A stretch of DNA of 64,000 nucleotides, from NCBI GenBank assembly GCA_032719365.1, contig CM064866.1:77728916-77792915 (forward strand), written 5' to 3'. A program made the position numbers and the translations under genes. The stretch comes from Prinsepia uniflora (lineage: Eukaryota > Streptophyta > Magnoliopsida > Rosales > Rosaceae). The notes beneath the pieces are model-generated. The model searched no databases. It was not told where the DNA came from and was given only the letters and a program-made list of their open reading frames with translations. Positions 22,976 to 32,971 of the stretch are shown piece after piece; position 1 is the stretch's first letter; each line of letters opens with the position of its first letter.

Positions 22976-25918
22976 TGTCAGGGCCCACCCCTAATCCCCC
23001 GGGATAAAGGGCTAAACCCTGCTCCCGTCTAACTTACGCATGACACGAAGGTTAAACAGACGTCCAACCTCCATGTGACATGTAAGTCGGACAAGGGATT
23101 GTCGATTAAACCATTCTCAAGTATCCGGACTTCACAGTGTACGTCGAAACTACTGTGGATCTCGGGGTGATGTCTCCGTCATTCTCAACCAACAGCCCGC
23201 ACCGCAACAACCTGGAGGGTATCAAAAACACGAAAAGACTGTGAGTGGACAAAAATAAAGAATATATTTTAAAACATTTCATAAAACAATGACATTTATA
23301 CCCTCCGCGTAAAAACCAATGCATGCATATCCATTCAAGTTATGAAACCATTCATATCAAAAACCATTAACGAAAACTTTTTTTATCAAATCGTGTCAAA
23401 CCCGTTGTTCAAATCCAGGTCTCAGCCTCAAATTAATCTCAAATCCGAGAACTCAGTCCCAAAGCCATCGAAAACCATTTCATCCAGGCCACTGCCCAAA
23501 ACACCGGAAAACCTTGTTGAAAACCATATCATATTTCAATTCACCGAACCTGCTGGATCTATCCGAGTCTTTAAACTCAACAGGCCTACGAGGGAAATAT
23601 CAGTATATCCGAGTCTTTAAGCTCAATCCGGGTCTTTAAACCCAATCTGGGCCCGTCTCCCGTCAATCATAATCCGGGTCTTTAAACTCAATAACCAGAT
23701 CCAATCCAAAACCGTTTGAAAAACCTTTTTCCATTTCCGAATCCGAATTTGCAATCTCATTAGGATCCCGAATCCAAACGCAGAACTCATATCCCTCTCC
23801 TTTCCAAATCCGAGTCCGCAACTATCATTCCGTAAGCTAGCATCCGGAATAACCATTCCGAACCCAAACCCGAAAATCCATTTCAAGTTCCAAACCGAAT
23901 TCCGAATCGTCATCCAGAAATCTGATTCTAAAACCCGAAATCACGTTTCTTAAAACCACTTTTTGAACTGGGCCTCTAAGTCCGAAATCACTTTCCAAAA
24001 TCCTTTTACTTTATTTGAAATCAAATCATATTTCAAATCCCGAAATCAAATCGTTAAAACCAGGTTCAAATCACAATATCCAACAACCTATCGTAAAACG
24101 TGAATTTTCGTAATTTCCTTGAAAAACGTGCAAAAATCGTAAACTATCACAATCATAAATCAAATCATAGAATCAAGTATAGAAAACATATAAAAACATA
24201 TATGCATGCATCAAGAGTTAGAAAGCAAAGTCCACTCACAGACCATTCCGACGTCGCCTCGATACGCGCGCACTTACGCCGTCCCTGGCCATTCTGCTAT
24301 CCTCGGCTTTCCCGAACCTGTCCAAAGCCCATAACGAGGTTACTAACTACTTCACAAAAGTCCTACTCAAGTCCCATAATTTTCCCGAACTTCTAAGCGT
24401 ACTTTAAATGGAACCCTAAACCTTTGATCCCGCAGAACTAACCTGAAACAACGTCCAATTGTCCCGAAACTTATCCTAACAGATTCGTTAAAATGATTAG
24501 ACCAAAAACCTAGTTGGACACTTCCCCGGAAAACGCCCCACGCGCCGCCCAAAGTGGCTGCGCGTGGGCCTCACGCGCCTGCACAGGAACACTGTTCATC
24601 TTCTTCCTCGATGGTCAGACCGGTCTGAATCGGCGAGACCGGTTCTCCGCCTTCCTGCAACCGTTTTCCTTCCTTTCAACTCCCCTAGCTTCGTCCTACC
24701 CTAAGCAACTCAATCCCTTACTCCAAACACGACAATACTGCCTCTAATCTGTCGTCCCAAACTTGAACCCGTAACCAACAAAGACCCCTGTTTCTACTTC
24801 CGACCACCCGTACACTTCCCTGTCACGGCTTCGACTTCTACAGGTTCCTGGGGACCTATTGAACTTAATAGAACCTACAGAACACATCGACTCAGCCCCT
24901 AACTTCACGAATTAACATCTGAAACCAAACAGCAAAATAGAGCAATCAAAGGGAATTAAAAAAATTACCTGTTCTCCGACCGCCACCGTGAGCTCCGCTG
25001 GGTCTGCTCGACTTCCCTCCGGCCTCTCGACACCCCCACGGGTTCAATTTTCTGGTTTTATCACTAGAAGTGCACAACCGTACACGGTGGTCCTCGGCTC
25101 TGTGTCCTCTGGTTCCTCCTCCTTCCTTACACACACAGTCACGTCCAACTCCTCACAAACACGATCACACACTCTCCTTCAAACACCACAGAACCTCACA
25201 ACACTCACACACTCACTCAGTCTCTGCAATTCGATCAAATTCTCCTCACTGTCTCACCCTCTGTTATCTTCGATTGCACGGCCACACACACAACCCAAAT
25301 AATTTGAACCGTGCAACAACCTAGAACCCACTACACACACCACACGTGTCCACAATCCCATGGCCCATCTCAAAATATCCAACAATTGCTGTACACTTGT
25401 CCTCATCTCTTTTGCACAAATCCCAATGCACCAAAAGACCAAAATGTCCTTGTAAGGCAAAATTACCATTTTGCCCTCCACCATTCTAGACCCGTATTTC
25501 GCTCGTTCGACGTCCGATCACGGCATGCCGCCTGTCGTTGAACTCAGGACGACGAGATCTACCTAACGGTCCTCAGTCCATATGTAAAAACTCTGTCATA
25601 TGAAAAGTCAACGTTTCCCCCCTATTTTACCCAAATTACGGTAATGCCCTCAACCTTCCGAACATCATAACTTCCTCCTCGGATGTCAGAATCGGGCGTG
25701 CCACCTGTCTACGGACTCGGGACGTCTCAAACTACGTCACAGTCATCGGTCAATACCCAATTGACTGCCTGAACTAAAAGTCAACAATTTGCCCAAACGA
25801 GGGGCAAAATCGTCATTCTACGCCCAAAGTCTAAAAGTAGCCAACTAACCACTGATTAACTCAGCTAATCCGTCACTAATCACTTCGGTAATCCCGACTC
25901 TCGGGACGGGTCGTTACA
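22976..25918 (-). mobile_element. Solo LTR of the long-LTR gypsy family, nested in the Tat integrase
   Basis: This 2,943-bp unit starts TGTCAGGGCCC and ends GACGGGTCGTTACA, the reverse-complement form of TGTAACGACCC...TGACA seen across the family. It is flanked by a perfect five-base target duplication, CGCAA (22971-22975 and 25919-25923). Dropping the unit and one duplication joins NAKLLTQ to NLNFIEESREQ in frame, so the insertion was precise. It has no gag or pol. It contains the family's inverted GTGAGTGGAC words (23241-23250 and 24230-24239) around a hairpin array. Confidence 0.92.
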
Positions 25919-26229
25919 CGCAAAACCTCAACTTCATCGAGGAAAGCCGGGAACAGGCTAATCTTCGCAATATGGCACACAAACAGAGAATCACTCGTTA
26001 CTACAACTCTCGAGTTCAAGCACGCAGTTTCCAGATCGGGGACTGGGTCCTCCGCAAGGTCAGCTTGGCCACTAAGGAACGCGCTGATGGGACACTCGGG
26101 CCCACATGGGAGGGCCCCTACCTCATTACTCGCATTTGTTGTCCTGGCACTTACGAGCTCCAGACTACAGATGGTCGTTCCATCACACACCCATGACATG
26201 CAGATCATCTCAAGTTATTCTACAGTTAA
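25919..26229 (+). pseudogene. Tat-type element integrase C-terminus
   Basis: This continues the integrase after the nested solo LTR: AHKQRITRYYNSRVQARSF, then FQIGDWVLRKVSLATKER and LGPTWEGPYLITRIC, the usual integrase C-terminal fold. A TGA at 26194-26196 replaces an expected tryptophan in HPxHADHLK, and the natural stop would be at 26227-26229. Confidence 0.85.
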
Positions 26230-26784
26230 AGTGCGTAACCCATGTATTCTGTTTTCCAATTTTTTGTACTCGATTTTGCTATCTCCAGTCGACCTTGCCT
26301 TTCCGGCCAAGTGTTCTTTCATCTATCTAAATGTTAGTTTTCGTCCTTAACTTGGGTAGCTTATTGCACCTTGCCGATCGGCAGTCAAGGTCACCCCTGG
26401 CAGGCATCTACCTGCCTTGCCGACAGACGGACACTTCCAACCTGGGTTGTCAAGTTCTGTTTGCCGTCAATCTTACGATTTGTTCTTAGTCAAGTTTTGT
26501 TGTCCGTCAATGTTCAGATTTGTTCTCAAGTTTGTTTGATACGTACTAGCCCAAACCCTATAGGTCGGCATGCCTAAACGTTTGCCACAAAAAAAAGGGC
26601 AAAAAAACAATTGGCAACAAAAAAGTACTCGCTTGTCGACAGGTGTCATTCACACTATATATAGACATTTTTATAACTGAATTTCCTACTCGGAATTTCA
26701 TTACTTCTCAAAAAGAGTACATGTTACATGGGGCACTCCCCGGCTTACAAAAATAAACAACAAAAAATTACAACCCTAGGAATC
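26230..26784 (+). other. Non-coding downstream part of the Tat-type element
   Basis: This lies between the integrase and the antisense ORF. I see no supported coding sequence; such spacers are common in the 3' part of plant Tat elements. Confidence 0.5.
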
Positions 26785-26961
26785 TTAAATGTCCACCACC
26801 ACCTTCTCTTCCCCCGCTTGGGCTTGCCCGGAGGAGGACGCCTTGGCACCCTTCTCCCCGCTGGTCGGCCGCTCGCTCTCACCGTGTGGAGGCTGACCCT
26901 CCAGCGTAAATGTCTTCGTCAAGGCTGGGGGCTCATCCAGCCATGGGAAGTTGAGGGTGAC
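26785..26961 (-). pseudogene. C-terminal end of an antisense ORF in the Tat-type element
   Basis: On the minus strand a 58-residue open frame runs from the break at 26961 to a TAA at 26785-26787. It begins LNFPWLDEPPALTKTF and ends in a low-complexity, hydrophilic tail (KASSSGQAQAGEEKVVVDI). Some plant Tat elements carry an extra ORF, sometimes antisense, after pol. That this is such an ORF is inferred from position; its start was cut off by the long-LTR element at 26962. Codon use is GC-rich like the adjoining Tat pol. Confidence 0.5.
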
Positions 26962-28917
26962 TGTGACGACCCGTCCCGAATTAACGGGATTAATTAAGAA
27001 TTAATGATGGATTAGCAAGGCTAATCGGAGATTAGACGAGGATTAGCGGACGTTCAGGCGAAATGACGATTTTGCCCTTGGAATGGGCGAATCTTTGACT
27101 TTTCATTCAGGCGGTCAAATGGACTTTGGCCGATGACTGTGACGTAGTTCGTGACATCACGAGTTCGTAAACAGGTGGCACGCTCGATTCCGACGTTCGA
27201 GGAAGAAGTTATGACCTTCGGAAGTTCAAGAGCATTTTGATAATTTGGGCCAAAATTTGACTTTTGACCCGGGAGATCTGATGGCCGAGGGCCAAAGACC
27301 GTTACGTAGATCGGGACGATACGAATCCGTAGACAGGCGGCACGTCGAATTCGGACGTTCGCCGGTGAAGTTACGGTTCACGGAATTACGAACGTACTAT
27401 TGCACGAAAGTCGAGACTTAGTGGGGCCCAGATTTTATCCCAAGGACCAATGGATGAGTGACAAGTGTCACTCATCCACTGGACAACATCTTTCATTCAT
27501 GCATCTCCCCTTCCATTTCCATCGTTCATTTTCCATTTTCTTCCAACCCAAACCGATCCATCCTCCCTCCCCAAAACCAAACCCTTGACCCTTTGAGCCT
27601 AACTGAGAGGACAGAGAGCGTGAAGAGGATCAGAGGGACATGGTGGCTGGCCCAGGCAACACCGCCGTGCACGACGGAGGAGAAAACCGATCGAGGTAAT
27701 CGGTTAAAACCAAATTTCATCCATTTTCAATTCTTGTGATTATGGGTCGTTTTTGATGTTTCTACTGAACTAAAAAGGTTGTTAGGAGGTGAATAGGAAG
27801 CTTTTGAGAGTGGTTGGACGTTGAAGAGCCCTGGGGAAGGTTTTGAATATTTGAACAGAAGAGGAAAAATTGAACCGGGTGGATTTTGATGGTTTTTGAT
27901 GTTTTAAGTTATGGATTTAGGTTTCTAGGATTAATTAAGGAAGAATAGGATAGATTAGGAGCAAAACGGGTGAAAACTGGACCGAAAATGGACCTGGACC
28001 GGTCACACCAGTCCAAGTTGCAGGTGAACCGGACCGGTCGGTTCAGACCGACCGTCGAGAGGTTGAAGACGGTACTGTAGCTGGCGCGTGGCTCCCACGC
28101 GCAGCTACTTCAGGCGGCGCGTACGGGTGCGTGGGGGAGATTTTGGGCAAGGTTCCAACATGTAATTTCATCTATTCAATGTAACGAACATTTTGGGACT
28201 AGTTTCGTGTCAATCGGACATCGTTTCGATATAGTTCGGGACGTCCGAAGGTTTAGGTTCGGTTTTAAAAATAGTTAGAAAATTCAGAAAATTACGGGAT
28301 TTTAGTGAGGGGTTATTTAAGTAGTTAATAACCTTCTATTACGATTTGGACAGGTTCGGGAATCCCGGAGGCGATGATTAACCTGGGAGACAATTATGGC
28401 ACGTGTATCGAGGCGCGGCTTCGGACGGTCTGTGAGTGGACCCTTCTTTCGAATTCGATGCATGCATAAATGTTTTATAAGTGTTTTAATAATTGTTTTG
28501 TGATTCCATGAGTGCATTTGTTTGTGGTAGCTTAAAATCGACATAATTGCACGTTTTACGAGATTTTCGGCTTTATGTCGTACCTTTGCTAATAAACGGA
28601 TTTTGGATTTGGAAATATGAAATCGGGTACGAGACCCATTTGATTTACAAACTCTCGGACTTGGAGTCCATTTGATTTGACGAGAAATCGGACCTAGGGC
28701 CCATTTGAGCCATACGATCGGACCGAGGGTCTAGTTGGTTTACGATTCGGGTTTGAGGCCCAGTTAGTGGTACTATCGGGCTTGATGCCCCGTTGATTTA
28801 TGATATCGGGCCTGAGACCCATTTAGTTGAGATATCGGGCTTAAAGCCCCGTTAGTTGTGAAATCGGACTTGAGGTCCTGATGCTTTATGGTTCCGGGTG
28901 TAGGGCCCAATTGGTTG
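26962..28917 (+). mobile_element. Long-LTR fragment, truncated on the right
   Basis: It starts TGTGACGACCCGTCCCGAAT directly after the antisense ORF and matches the 5' part of the LTRs at 32972 and 62659 (GTGACGTAGTTCGTGAC, CAGGTGGCACG, GCAAAATGACGATTTTGCCC-type words). It includes the GCGCGTG...CACGCGC hairpin (28084-28102), the GTGAGTGGACC word (about 28432) and a hairpin minisatellite (28620-28910). It breaks at about 28917, where minus-strand integrase begins, so the usual right end (GGTCCTGTCA) is missing. Confidence 0.85.
28620..28910 (+). repeat. Hairpin minisatellite in the long LTR, about 30-bp period
   Basis: About ten diverged units follow each other roughly every 30 bases. Each has a short inverted core such as GGGTACGAGACCC, GGACTTGGAGTCC, GGGCTTGATGCCC, GGGCTTAAAGCCC and GGACTTGAGGTCC, followed by a T-rich spacer. 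The 4-bp stems differ between units but stay paired. Confidence 0.75.
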
Positions 28918-29116
28918 TCCCAATGCTCCCCTGGTAGCTATTGTTGTAGGCAAATTCCATTAATGGTAAGTGTGACTCCCAAGTTCCCTGAAATTGCAGA
29001 ACACATGCCCTCATCATATCTTCCAGGATCTGGATAGTTCGTTCTGACTGTCCGTCTGTCTGAGGGTGGAACGCCGTACTAAAATGCAATCTCGTCCCAA
29101 AAGCTTCTTGTAAACT
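28918..29116 (-). pseudogene. Integrase core end, truncated
   Basis: FHPQTDGQSERTIQILEDM, with the catalytic-glutamate region of the DDE core, then FQGTWESHLPLMEFAYNNSY, before similarity ends at YQGSIG and unrelated LTR sequence follows. The frame differs from the upstream integrase, a frameshift near 29090-29117. Confidence 0.85.
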
Positions 29117-30319
29117 TTACCAAAATCTAGAGGTGAATCGTGGATCTCGATCTGAAATAATAGAGGCAGGTGTACCATGTAACCGGATGATCTCATTAAT
29201 GAATAAATTAGCATACTGGGACATCTGAAAATCTTCCTTTACAGGTAAGAAATGCGCTGATTTGGTAAGTCTGTCCACAATCACCCAAACTCCATCGTGG
29301 CCTCTGGGCGTCCTCGGAAGTTTAAATACAAAGTCCATGGTTATATGGTCCCATTTCCATTCTGGGATAGGAAGTGGTTGTAGTGCTCCATAAGGTCTTT
29401 GTCTTTCGGCTTTTACTTGTTGGCATATCAAACATTTGCTCACATATTCAGCAATTTCTCGTTTCATTCCCGGCCACCAGTAATGTTCTCGGAGCGTACG
29501 GTACATCTTAGTTCCTCCTGGGTGCATAGCGTATGCTGAACTATGAGCTTCATCCAGAATTTCCTTCTTTAACACAGCATCAGCAGGAACACACAATCTG
29601 CCTTCTTTTGTCAAGGCTCCATCCTCACTCACTGCATAATCCTGTCGTTCCCCGGCTTCCACTTCAATCCGGAGAATACATAAGATAGGGTCTTGGAACT
29701 GAGCTTCAATTATCTGATCAAGTAGGATTGGTCGAACCTGGAAACTCGCTACCAAACCACCTTGGTTATCCAGTTTCAACATAGCGCCAGTCCGACGAAG
29801 CTCAACCAATAAGGGTAAATGTACCATCTGCAAATGGGCCATAGAATGTGCTGACTTCCTACTCAACGCATCCGCCACTATGTTTGCTTTCCCTGGATGA
29901 TATTCGATCGTGTAGTCATAATCTTTAAGCAATTCCAGCCATCTTCTTTGCCGCACATTTAATTCTTTTTGTGTGAAAAAGTACTTTAAACTTTTGTGAT
30001 CCGTAAAAAGTCTACAAGTGGCACCATATAAATAGTGTCGCCAGATCTTGAGTGCATGCACCACCGCAGCCAGCTCTAGATCGTGGGTAGGGTAATTGTG
30101 TTCATGTGGTTTTAACTGTCGAGAGGCATAAGCAATTACCTTACCATGTTGCATCAACACGCACCCCAATCCATGCAAGGATGCATCCGTATACACGTCA
30201 AATTCACCACTATCATCCGGAAGAACCAACACTGGATCGGATGTCAATCGTTTCTTTAATTCTTGAAAACTTCGCTCACAAGCTTCATTCCAAATGAACT
30301 TAACTCCCTTTCTGGTCAA
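29117..30319 (-). pseudogene. RNase H and integrase of the minus-strand gypsy element
   Basis: This 400-residue frame covers RNase H (FDVYTDASLHGLGCVLMQHG, YPTHDLELAAVVHALKIWRH, EYHPGKANIVADALSRK) and the integrase. The HHCC zinc site is visible in HSSAYAMHPGG...KCLICQQVK, followed by the first catalytic aspartate in HITMDFVFKLPRT and the second in IISDRDPRFTSRFW. A TAA-type stop at the left end of this frame (29117) precedes the frameshifted remainder. A stop also separates it from the upstream reverse transcriptase at 30320-30322. Confidence 0.9.
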
Positions 30320-31080
30320 TTAGGTCAGTGGAGCAGCAATAGTAGCAAATCCTTCGACAAAACGTCTGTAGTAACCGGCCAATCCCAAAAAGCTTCTCAC
30401 TTCGGTTACTGTCTTTGGTTGTTCCCATTTTGCGACTGCCTCAATCTTCTGGGGATCAACACAAATGCCTTCTGCAGAAATCACATGCCCCAGAAATCCC
30501 ACACTGGTTAGCAAAATTGGCACTTACTCAACTTCGCATACAACTTGTTCTCCCTCAGTGTCTCAAGCACAAATCTCAGGTGTTTTTCATGCAGCTTTTT
30601 ACTCTTGGAATACACCAAAATATCATCAATAAATACAATGACAAACTGATCCAGATATTTCCAGAATACTCGGTTCATTAGATCCATAAATGCCGCCGGT
30701 GCATTGGTTAACCCAAACGGCATTACTAGAAACTCATAATGACCATACCGAGTTTGGAATGCTGTTTTTGGAATATCTTCTTCCCGAATCCTCAACTGAT
30801 GATAACCAGAACGGAGATCAATCTTCGAGAAATACTTGGCCCCCCTTAATTGATCAAACAAATCATCAATCCGGGGCAAAGGATACTTATTCTTGATTGC
30901 GACCTTGTTGAGCTGTCTATAATCCATGCACAATCTCAAACTGCCTTCTTTCTTCTTTACAAATAGCACGGGGGCTCCCCACGGTGATACGCTCGGTCGA
31001 ATGAACCCCATGTCAATCAGATCTTGCAGTTGCACCTTCAGTTCCTTCAATTCAGCTGGGGCCATACGATAAGGAGTCAA
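30320..31080 (-). pseudogene. Reverse transcriptase of the minus-strand gypsy element
   Basis: Motifs in order: GFIRPSVSPWGAPVLFVKKK, LCMDYRQLNKVAIKNKYPLP, FSKIDLRSGYHQLRI, FLVMPFGLTNAPAAFMDLMN and the catalytic FIDDILVYSK near 30640-30600. The frame ends at CQFC near 30508 and resumes in another frame with VGFLGHVISAEGICVDPQKI, so one indel lies near 30510. A stop follows AAPLT at 30320. Confidence 0.9.
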
Positions 31081-31977
31081 TGAAATGGGTCATGTACCAG
31101 GGATCAAATCAATCGTGAACTCCACCTCCCTATGTGGTGGTAACCCTGGCAAATCCGCAGGAAACACATCCGGAAACTCACATACTATGGGGATATCTTC
31201 GGCCTTAACTGGTGAATCTCGTACATCAATCACCTGTGCTAAATAGCTCTGGCAACCCTTCCTCAACAATTTCTCTGCCGTGAGGGCGGATATGATTTTG
31301 GCAGGTAACGCTCTCCGATCTCCCTGAAATACCACATTCGGTAACCCTGGGCTCCGAAGTAGTACCTTCTTCTCGAAACATTCAATTGAGGCATGATGGT
31401 TTGTCAGCCAATCCATCCCAAGAATAACGTCAAAATCACATAAATCTAACAATATTAAGTCAGCTACTAAATGCACACCTCCTATCAATATAGGATAATC
31501 TCGTATCACTTGGTTGACTACATAAACATCACCGGTCGGCATACCGACTCCCATATCACAACCGAGTGCAGAAATCTCTCTATCAGCTAAGGTTGCATAA
31601 GTGCAAGAAACAAAAGAATGCGTAGCTCCCGGGTTTATTAAGGTACGTGCATCATGACCAAAAATAGGAAGCATACCTGTCACCACTCCCGAAGTTGGTC
31701 GGGCCTCCTGTTGGGTTACTGCAAACACTCGAGCCTGTGGTCCTGAAGTTTGACCACGTCCCCGTGATCCACCACGTCCGCGACCAACTCCGTTTCCTCC
31801 AGTTACGTCAGAAGTCGAGGCTGTATTCAAATTCTGCTCTGCTGTCCCCCGACCTGTACCACTGTTACATGACCGGTATGGGCAGTTCCTTATAATGTGT
31901 CCAGGCTCTCCACAAGAAAAACAAGTCATTGAACTCGGCCGACTAGATCTCTCACTCTGTCTCGCAGTAGATCCCAC
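31081..31977 (-). pseudogene. Gag C-terminus and protease of the minus-strand gypsy element
   Basis: A CCHC zinc knuckle (CFSCGEPGHIIRNCP) near 31880-31925 is followed by an SGPQARVFAVTQQEARP linker and the protease. The protease active site reads INPGATHSFVS near 31620-31645 where the family normally has an aspartate before the small residue and glycine, so the catalytic aspartate is changed to asparagine. FDVILGMDWLTNHHASIEC near 31400-31440 is the normal second motif. The frame ends in a stop at about 31090, just before the reverse transcriptase. Confidence 0.9.
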
Positions 31978-32739
31978 AGATGTTCCACTGGACTGAGTTG
32001 TTGCCTGAGGTCGAACACCAAATCTCTGCGTACCTCCTCCACTGCTATAACTCGGTCGAGTACCACCAGAAGATCCAGAACTAAAACCACCCCTTTTTGG
32101 CCATCTTTGGTTCGGGGCTCCCTGATATTGTCGCTCTCGACGCCGGCCGAAACCCGAAAACTGCTATCGTACTGGTAATGTTGCCTCAACTCTAGCAGCA
32201 GCATCATATAACTCTCTCAGAGTAGCAAACGATCCCACTGTTACAGCACCACGGATCTCATTCCGTAACCTCTACTCAAACCTTCTGCACTTATCTTCTT
32301 CATTGGCCACATACAGAGGAGCGAAATTAGCTAGGTCCAAGAACTTTTGTTCATAATCAGCCACATACATATTTCCTTGTTGCAGCTGAAGGAACTCCAC
32401 TTCCTTGGCATTACGAAAGGAACGAGGATAGAATTGATCTAGGAAACGATGCCTGAAGTCCTCCCAAGTCAGGGTGCTGGCATCCAATCCCGTCAACTGT
32501 AAGCCGTGCCACCATCTATACGCCTGACTACTCAGCATAAACGTGGCTAAGGGAACCATGTCTCCGGGTGGACATCGCATGATCTCAAAAATCCTCTCCA
32601 ACTGGGTAATCCAATCATAGGCTTCGTCTGGGTTGGTCTGGCCAGTAAAGCTAGTGGCCCCTAAACGTTGAGCTCTTTCGACATCTGGACCCTCTATCTC
32701 TTCGCCAGGCTGTGCACGAGGCTCGCGTCGCGGAGGCAT
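31978..32739 (-). pseudogene. Gag (N-terminal and central part) of the minus-strand gypsy element
   Basis: It begins MPPRREPRAQPGEEIEGP at 32739 and includes the gag core: DEAYDWITQLERIFEIMRCP, LSSQAYRWWHGLQL and RHRFLDQFYPRSFRNAKEVE. The frame stops at 32272, and the remainder (VTVGSFATLRELYDAA-type sequence) continues with further disruptions into the zinc knuckle at about 31900. The start is about 80 bp inside the primer site. Confidence 0.88.
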
Positions 32740-32817
32740 ATTGAGGTAGCTGTAAACAGAAACAGATTAGTATAACAACCTATGCACACCATGTGCCGAA
32801 CTCAGACCGCAACCTAT

Positions 32818-32829
32818 GCTCTGATACCA
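32818..32829 (-). other. Primer binding site, initiator-Met tRNA type
   Basis: On the minus strand the LTR end TGTCA is followed after three bases by TGGTATCAGAGC, the usual site for initiator methionine tRNA in plant LTR elements. Confidence 0.85.
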
Positions 32830-32971
32830 ATTTGACAGGACCCATCCCGATTATTCCTCGATAATCGTGAATGATCCTGCTCACGTCTGACTATGATTTT
32901 AAAATACCAAAAGTAGTCCAAATTTATATATATATAAATACATAATATAACATAACCAACAACACACATAG

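Larger units (their letters stand above)
16715..26961 (+). mobile_element. Tat-type Ty3/gypsy LTR retrotransposon, defective and cut by a nested solo LTR
   Basis: The order is 5' LTR (16715-17295), primer site (17298), gag, protease, reverse transcriptase, RNase H, a second RNase H-like domain, integrase, a downstream region and an antisense ORF that ends abruptly at 26961. The extra plant-type RNase H after the usual one marks the Tat lineage. The element is interrupted by a solo LTR at 22976-25918. Stops and frameshifts are spread through gag and pol, and no 3' LTR is found in the window, because a long-LTR element begins directly at 26962. It cannot be autonomous. Confidence 0.9.
28918..32837 (-). 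mobile_element. Chromovirus-like (long-LTR) gypsy element body, gag-pol, broken
   Basis: The element reads right to left: LTR end at 32833, primer site, gag, protease, reverse transcriptase, RNase H and integrase, then a break at about 28917 before the integrase C-terminus. The PBS (TGGTATCAGAGC on the minus strand) matches the initiator-Met tRNA type, and the gag-pol sequence and very long LTR fit a Tekay/Del-like chromovirus. The assignment is inference because the chromodomain is missing with the 3' end. Stops, a frameshift and an altered protease residue show it is dead. Confidence 0.85.
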
